From: an uncultured Bacteroidales bacterium
GTDB lineage: Bacteria > Bacteroidota > Bacteroidia > Bacteroidales > UBA932
Assembly: GCA_946549475.1 (NCBI GenBank)
Contig: CAMNQO010000065.1
Span: forward strand, 1-8,910
DNA: 8,910 nucleotides
Direction: 5' to 3'
The position numbers and the translations under genes were made by a program. Positions within the stretch are counted from its first letter, which is position 1, and each line of letters starts with the position of its first letter. A model generated the notes under the pieces. The model worked only from the letters and a program-made list of their open reading frames with translations. It did no database searches and was not told where the DNA came from. Of this stretch, positions 1-4,273 are shown piece by piece.

Positions 1-1412
1 CATTTCTCCAGTTTCCCCTCCAGCAGGTTGACAAAATGCGCATCCAGCTGGCAGTCCAGCCACAGCACATCGTAACCCTTGTTTTTGGCCGCTTCGATAA
101 AGGCATACTGGGCTTCCTTGTCCGTGGCATAGAGGATGACTACCTTGCCGTCCTTGTCGGTCTGGACCGGCTCGACGGCCGTGCGATACTCATCGATGCT
201 GAAGAACTTGCCGTCGGTATTCTTGAGCAGGCAGAACTTCAAGGCCCGCTCGCAGAACTTCTCGTCGCTCAGCATGCCATACTCGATGAAGAGTTTGAGG
301 TTGTCCCACTTGCTCTCCAGTTCGGTCCGTTCTTTCTTGAAGATTTCTTCCAGCCGGTCCGCCACCTTCTTGGTGATGTAGCCGCTGATTTTCTTGACAT
401 TGGCATCGCTCTGCAAGTAGCTGCGGGAGACATTCAGCGGGATGTCCGGCGAGTCGATGACCCCGTGCAGCAGGGTCAGGAAGTCCGGCACGATGTTGTC
501 CACGCTGTCGGTGACGAACATCTGGTTGCAGTAGAGCTGGATCTTGTCCTTGCGGATTTCCATCCGGTCCTTGATCTTGGGGAAATAGAGGATGCCGGTC
601 AGGTGGAAAGGATAGTCCACATTGAGGTGGATATAGAACAGCGGGTCGTCGCTCATCGGGTAGAGGGCCCGGTAGAACTTGTCGTAGTCCTCTTTCTGCA
701 ACTCGGAGGGTTTGCGGGCCCACAGCGGCTCGACGGTATTGATGACATTGTCATCCTGGGTATCGACATATTTGCCGTCCTTCCACTCCTGCTTCTTGCC
801 GAACACGACGGGGACAGGCATGAATTTGCAATATTTGTCGAGCAGGGTCTGGATGCGGCCCTTGGTCGCAAATTCGCTCTCCGCCTCATCGATGTACAGG
901 GTGATGCAAGTCCCCCTGTCCTTCTTGTCGCTTTCGCCCATCTCGTATTCGGGCGATCCGTCGCAGGACCAGCGGACCGCCTTGGCATCCTCCTTCCAGG
1001 AAAGGGTGTCGATGGTGACCTTTTTGGCGACCATGAAAGCGGAATAGAAACCCAGGCCGAAATGTCCGATGATGCTGCCGATCTGGTCCTTGTACTTTTC
1101 GAGAAATTCGCCCGCGCTGGAGAAGGCGATCTGGTTGATGTAGCGGTCAAGTTCTTCTTCGGTCATGCCGATACCGTTGTCAATCACCTTCAGGGTCTTG
1201 GCCTTTTCGTCCAGTTCGATGCGGACTTTCAGCGCATCGAGCGGAAGGGAGAAATCGCCCGCATCGGCCAGGGCCTTCATCTTTTGTTCGGCATCCACGG
1301 CGTTGGCGACGAGTTCGCGCAGGAAGATTTCGTGATCCGAGTAGAGAAATTGTTTGATGACCGGGAAAATGTTTTCGGTCGTCACTCCGATAGTACCTTT
1401 GTTGCTTTTCAT
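1..1412 (-). CDS. htpG: HtpG, Hsp90-family molecular chaperone (C-terminal part outside the window)
   Basis: Cytosolic ATP-dependent chaperone that remodels client proteins, often under heat stress. 470 codons are visible and the frame is open at the window edge. Bacteroidetes HtpG is about 680 residues, so the end of the middle domain and the dimerisation domain lie outside. Seen here: the GHKL ATPase domain with E33, N37 and D40 in ELVANAVDA; VIDNGIGM at 76-83 (D78, G80); and the lid/glycine motif GHFGLGFYS at 116-124. The middle domain runs from about residue 225 and contains PLNVSR, with R330 matching the conserved ATP-contacting arginine of Hsp90s. The ATG at 1412 gives the family's normal N-terminus, and the preceding stretch is A-rich as in Bacteroidetes leaders. 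The gene is downstream of, and co-oriented with, the acyl-CoA synthetase gene, but a terminator-like hairpin lies between them, so it is probably a separate transcript. Identification is secure. Confidence 0.97.
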   Translation of the reverse strand, partial: MKSNKGTIGVTTENIFPVIKQFLYSDHEIFLRELVANAVDAEQKMKALADAGDFSLPLDALKVRIELDEKAKTLKVIDNGIGMTEEELDRYINQIAFSSAGEFLEKYKDQIGSIIGHFGLGFYSAFMVAKKVTIDTLSWKEDAKAVRWSCDGSPEYEMGESDKKDRGTCITLYIDEAESEFATKGRIQTLLDKYCKFMPVPVVFGKKQEWKDGKYVDTQDDNVINTVEPLWARKPSELQKEDYDKFYRALYPMSDDPLFYIHLNVDYPFHLTGILYFPKIKDRMEIRKDKIQLYCNQMFVTDSVDNIVPDFLTLLHGVIDSPDIPLNVSRSYLQSDANVKKISGYITKKVADRLEEIFKKERTELESKWDNLKLFIEYGMLSDEKFCERALKFCLLKNTDGKFFSIDEYRTAVEPVQTDKDGKVVILYATDKEAQYAFIEAAKNKGYDVLWLDCQLDAHFVNLLEGKLEK

Positions 1413-1465
1413 ATTGTTACATTTTAATTGTTTCTTGCTTTGGAAGTTTTTTCCGCGAACGGGAC

Positions 1466-1498
1466 AAAAAATCCTGCCGGAACTCACGCTCCGGCAGG
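1466..1498 (-). terminator. Intrinsic terminator upstream of htpG
   Basis: Read on the minus strand, CCTGCCGGA (1498-1490) and TCCGGCAGG (1481-1473) form a perfect 9-bp GC-rich stem with an 8-nt loop. After one A comes a run of six T (1471-1466). The plus strand has no T-run after the stem, so it acts on minus-strand transcription only. It lies about 180 bp after the stop of the ligase gene and only about 55 bp before the htpG start. It is either the terminator of the ligase transcript (or of a small transcript in the gap) or an attenuator in the htpG leader. Confidence 0.75.
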
Positions 1499-1506
1499 CA
1501 ATAAAA

Positions 1507-1547
1507 CAAATTATATTCCAAGCAGGCAGGCACTGACACTTTGTCAG
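1507..1547 (-). promoter_or_regulatory. Inverted repeat and possible promoter upstream of htpG
   Basis: CTGACA (1533-1538) and TGTCAG (1542-1547) form a perfect 6-bp inverted repeat around a 3-bp spacer, about 120 bp before the htpG start. On the minus strand the inner half TGTCAG is followed after 17 bp by TATAAT, part of TATAATTTG (1515-1507). TATAATTTG resembles the Bacteroidetes -7 box TAnnTTTG but carries one extra base. Seen: the repeat and spacing. Inferred: a regulator site and/or a promoter for htpG, plausible for a stress gene. The intrinsic terminator lies just downstream, so transcripts starting here would begin close to that hairpin. I cannot assign the repeat to a known regulator. 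Confidence 0.35.
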
Positions 1548-1557
1548 CACGCAAGCC

Positions 1558-1611
1558 TTAAAACAGCATGAACAATTTCAACGCAGACAAGATAAATCCC
1601 AACTTTTTCAT
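1558..1611 (-). CDS. Possible 17-residue hydrophobic microprotein
   Basis: ATG at 1611 to TAA at 1558 encodes MKKLGFILSALKLFMLF, a basic N-terminus followed by a hydrophobic stretch, like a tiny membrane peptide or the start of a signal sequence. It sits alone in the 263-bp gap between the ligase gene and htpG. A TAnnTTTG match (TAATTTTG, 1678-1671) lies upstream and overlaps the ligase stop codon, but no -33 TTTG is found at the usual distance. A terminator (1498-1466) follows. A 4-codon ORF, MKKR, ends in a TGA that overlaps this ATG. Such a short ORF can occur by chance in AT-rich DNA. It may instead be a remnant of a signal peptide, or part of an untranslated or small RNA. No function assigned. 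Confidence 0.22.
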   Translation of the reverse strand: MKKLGFILSALKLFMLF

Positions 1612-1675
1612 CGTTTCTTCATTTTACACCCGTTTAGATGCAGAAAAAGCCGGAACCGTTGCTCGCCCCACAAAA

Positions 1676-3319
1676 TTATTTGTAAAGGAAGCGTTTGATG
1701 CTCATCTTGGGCGTCTTCTCGAAAGGCTGCTCGACAGTCTCGACCTTGGTCAGCCGGCTGTAAGCGGGCAGACGCTTGTTGATCAGGGCCATCATCTCTT
1801 CCATCTTGATGGAAAGGGCTTCCGCATCCAGTCCGTCCGCCTTGATTTTATCGGCATCGAGATAGACCAGGGCGACCAGTTTGGCGGCACGGTCCACGAC
1901 CACGCTTTCGACAACATAGGGCTGGTTGTTGACGACCGCCTCGATTTCTTCGGGATAGATGTTCTGCCCGTTGGAAGAGAGAATCATGTTCTTGCTGCGG
2001 CCACGGATGAAGATGTTGCCGTCGGCGTCGATGACGCCCAGGTCGCCGGTCTTCATCCAGCCGTCCTCGGTAAAAGCGGCCTTGGTGGCGGTTTCATTCT
2101 TGTAATAGCCGATCATCAGATTCATGCCACGGGCCTCGATCTCGCCCACGACATGCTGCGGGTCTTCGGAGTCGATGCGCACTTCACAGCGGTCCACGCC
2201 CTTGCCGCAGGAGCCGGGGGCAAATTTGCGCCAGTCCTCGTAGGCCAGGAGCGGACCGGCCTCGGTCATGCCGTAACCGACCGTATAAGGCAGTTTGAAT
2301 TTGCGGAACCAATATTCGACGGTCGGGTTGAGCGGGGCGCCGCCCATGATGATCCAGTCGATCTTACCGCCGAAGGCGGCAATGAGTTTGTCGTGGACTT
2401 TCTTGAAAATGAGGTTGCGCAGCAGAGGAATCTTGACCGCCACTTTCATCGCCGGCTTGTTGAGCGTAGGCAGGACGGAAGACTTGAAGATTTTTTCCAT
2501 CACGAGGGGCACGGTCATCACGGAATAAGGCTTGACCTCCGCCATGGCTGCGAGCAGAATCTTCGGGGACGGGGACTTGCCGAGGAAATAGATGCACACG
2601 CCGCCGCAGAGGGGATAGATGAGTTCGAACATCAGGCCGTACACATGGGCCAGCGGAAGCATCGACACGAGGGTATATCCGAAACGGGTCGGAATGCGGG
2701 ACTGACCGAAAATCACATTGGTACAAGTCGAAGCGTAGGTCAGCATCACACCCTTGGGAGCGCTGGTCGTACCGGAAGTGTAGTTGATGATGGACAGGTC
2801 GTCCCAGTTGTCCACGGGAAACTTGACGTCATCCTTGCCGTAACCGTCGGGCCATTTTTCGTTGAAAAGGGCGTCGAGATTGTCGCAGGCCGCCTTGATG
2901 TCCTCATTGGCGCAGTAGAGGGGAGAAAAGGTATCTACGGACAGCACCAGTTGGAGCCGGGGCATGGAAGAGCGGTCCAGTTTCGCCCATTTTTCATCAT
3001 CCACGAAAAACACCTTGGCTTCGCTGTGATCCACCAGGGAGGCGATGCTCTCGGAAGTAAAATCCGCCAGGATGGGGACCGTTACGGTCTCATAGGTATT
3101 GGAGGCGAAAAAGGAAACGGCCCAGCGGGTGCAGTTCTTGGCGCACAAGGCCACTTTGTCCCCTTTTTGGATGCCGATTTTCTCAAACAGGATATGGAAA
3201 CGCTCCAGTTTGGTGGCAAACTCGCCGAAAGTCAATGTTTCGCCTTTGTAATTGCAGAGAGCATGGGCGTTCCAGTGCTCCTGGATGGTATTCTGCAGCA
3301 GTGAAAGATAATGTTGCAT
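1676..3319 (-). CDS. AMP-binding acyl-CoA synthetase/fatty acid ligase-like protein
   Basis: 547-residue member of the acyl-adenylate-forming (ANL) superfamily. These enzymes activate a carboxylate with ATP to an acyl-AMP, then usually transfer it to CoA; a long-chain fatty acid is the likeliest substrate, by inference. Visible motifs: the phosphate-binding loop YTSGTTSAPKG (180-190); LPLAHVYG (221-228); YGMTEAGP (349-356), which contacts adenine; GEIEARG (392-398); TGDLG (424-428), whose Asp binds the ribose; RSKNMIL (441-447) at the domain hinge; and NIYPEEIE (453-460). The C-terminal motif ends KTPKMSIKRFLYK, and aligning it by eye puts Ser540 at the usual catalytic lysine position, with K538 and K542 flanking. 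There is no signal peptide, so it is presumably cytosolic. The ATG at 3319 fits: it lies about 45 nt after the inferred transcription start, whereas the in-frame ATG at 3358 would leave almost no leader. It is divergent from the HAD gene. Confidence 0.9.
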   Translation of the reverse strand: MQHYLSLLQNTIQEHWNAHALCNYKGETLTFGEFATKLERFHILFEKIGIQKGDKVALCAKNCTRWAVSFFASNTYETVTVPILADFTSESIASLVDHSEAKVFFVDDEKWAKLDRSSMPRLQLVLSVDTFSPLYCANEDIKAACDNLDALFNEKWPDGYGKDDVKFPVDNWDDLSIINYTSGTTSAPKGVMLTYASTCTNVIFGQSRIPTRFGYTLVSMLPLAHVYGLMFELIYPLCGGVCIYFLGKSPSPKILLAAMAEVKPYSVMTVPLVMEKIFKSSVLPTLNKPAMKVAVKIPLLRNLIFKKVHDKLIAAFGGKIDWIIMGGAPLNPTVEYWFRKFKLPYTVGYGMTEAGPLLAYEDWRKFAPGSCGKGVDRCEVRIDSEDPQHVVGEIEARGMNLMIGYYKNETATKAAFTEDGWMKTGDLGVIDADGNIFIRGRSKNMILSSNGQNIYPEEIEAVVNNQPYVVESVVVDRAAKLVALVYLDADKIKADGLDAEALSIKMEEMMALINKRLPAYSRLTKVETVEQPFEKTPKMSIKRFLYK

Positions 3320-3369
3320 AGTTCTACTGTTAGGTTTTGTACTAATTGTCCGCTTCATTTGAAAGCAGA

Positions 3370-3399
3370 CAAAGGTACAAAATTTTCTTTGGAATGCAA
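3370..3399 (-). promoter_or_regulatory. Bacteroidetes-type promoter for the acyl-CoA synthetase gene
   Basis: On the minus strand a perfect TAnnTTTG box (TACCTTTG, 3377-3370) is preceded after 19 bp by TTG (3399-3397), within ATTG. This matches the known Bacteroidetes sigma-factor arrangement of TTTG at -33 and TAnnTTTG at -7. Transcription would begin near 3363, giving a leader of about 45 nt before the ATG at 3319. The match is by eye; no start site has been mapped. Confidence 0.65.
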
Positions 3400-3414
3400 T
3401 TTTTGTTATTTTTG
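3384..3414 (+). promoter_or_regulatory. Bacteroidetes-type promoter for the HAD gene
   Basis: TATTTTTG at 3407-3414 is a perfect TAnnTTTG -7 box, 19 bp before the ATG at 3434. The -33 element is less clear: TTTC sits at the standard 19-bp spacing (3384-3387), and a perfect TTTG (3388-3391) sits at a short 15-bp spacing. The inferred start near 3421 leaves a leader of only about 13 nt. Its elements interleave with those of the opposing ligase promoter. Confidence 0.5.
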
Positions 3415-3433
3415 TGGGAGAATAGACACAAAG

Positions 3434-4273
3434 ATGAAAAAGCCCATCGTCGCCCTGATTTATGACTTTGACGGAACGCTGTCTCCGGGCAACATGCAGG
3501 AGTTCGGCTTCATCCAGGCCATCGACACGACCCCCGAGCGCTTCTGGCAGATGTCGGACGAACTGGCCAAGGGACAGGATGCGAGCAACATTCTCAGTTA
3601 CATGAAAATGATGTTCGACGAAGCCCGCCGCAAAGGCATCCATCTGAAGAAACAGGACTTCTGCGATTTCGGCCGCAAGGTAGAATTTTTTCCGGGGGTA
3701 CTGGAGTGGTTCCGGCTCATCCGCGACTACGGAGAACGCAAAGGGGTGACCATCGAGCATTACATCAATTCATCCGGACTGGCCGAAATCATCGAGGGGA
3801 CGCCCATCGCGTCCGAGTTCAAGCGCATCTATGCGTGTTCATTCATCTACGATGAGAAAGGGGAAGCCATCTGGCCGGGGGTAGCGGTGGATTATACCGC
3901 CAAGACGCAGTACCTCTTCAAAATCAACAAGGGCATCATGTCCATGCGCGACAACCAACTCGTCAACCAGAGCCAGGCCGAAGACAAAAAACGCGTGCCT
4001 TTCCCGCACATGATCTACTTCGGGGACGGGGAGACGGATGTGCCCTGCATGAAAATCGTGAAGATGTGGGGCGGCCACTCCGTCGGGGTCTATGATCCGG
4101 CCAGCGAAAAAAAGCGGGCGGAAGCCCGCAGGCTGCTCAAGGAAGGCCGTGTCCATTTCATCACGCCCGCCGACTACCGCGCCGGAGGCCGCGCCTATCG
4201 CCTCACCTGCGCCATCATCGACAAAATCAAAGCCGACTACGACCTCAAGGCTTTTGTTCCGGCTCCGAAGTAA
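3434..4273 (+). CDS. HAD-superfamily hydrolase, phosphatase-like
   Basis: 279-residue haloacid dehalogenase-superfamily protein, predicted to be a cytosolic Mg-dependent phosphatase or phosphotransferase. Motif I is DFDGT, with nucleophile D11 and general acid/base D13. Motif II is probably NSSG at 112-115. A lysine around 163-166 could serve as motif III. Motif IV is GDGETDVP at 197-204, with acidic D198 and D202. The roughly 95 residues between motifs I and II are mostly predicted helical and would form a cap. The motifs resemble the phosphoserine phosphatase-like branch, but the substrate cannot be read from the sequence. The start is set by the ATG at 3434, just after a Bacteroidetes promoter box; an upstream extension would have to run through that promoter. 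The gene diverges from the ligase gene and converges on the OstA-like gene, overlapping its 3' end by 29 bp. Codons 225-232 double as a terminator on the other strand. Confidence 0.88.
   Translation: MKKPIVALIYDFDGTLSPGNMQEFGFIQAIDTTPERFWQMSDELAKGQDASNILSYMKMMFDEARRKGIHLKKQDFCDFGRKVEFFPGVLEWFRLIRDYGERKGVTIEHYINSSGLAEIIEGTPIASEFKRIYACSFIYDEKGEAIWPGVAVDYTAKTQYLFKINKGIMSMRDNQLVNQSQAEDKKRVPFPHMIYFGDGETDVPCMKIVKMWGGHSVGVYDPASEKKRAEARRLLKEGRVHFITPADYRAGGRAYRLTCAIIDKIKADYDLKAFVPAPK
4107..4129 (-). terminator. Intrinsic terminator of the OstA operon, inside the HAD coding sequence
   Basis: Read on the minus strand, GCGGGC (4129-4124), loop TTCC and GCCCGC (4119-4114) form a perfect 6-bp GC stem with a tetraloop, followed directly by seven T (4113-4107). 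It lies about 115 bp beyond the stop of the OstA-like gene, where an operon terminator would be expected. On the plus strand the same bases encode residues 225-232 (EKKRAEAR) of the HAD protein, and the T-run precedes the stem as A-run, so it should not stop HAD transcription. Confidence 0.72.

Noticed and set aside
36..1427. 463-codon plus-strand ORF opposite htpG
   Set aside because: It is antisense to an unmistakable HtpG reading frame; its protein has no recognisable motif and reflects codon bias of the real gene.
1568..3304. 578-codon plus-strand ORF opposite the ligase gene
   Set aside because: It lies almost wholly antisense to a gene with all ANL motifs, and its translation shows the Gly/His/Asp-rich composition typical of shadow frames.
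3320..3760. N-terminal extension of the ligase frame up to 3760
   Set aside because: The extra 147 codons are antisense to the HAD gene and cross both promoters; the family N-terminus begins at the ATG at 3319.
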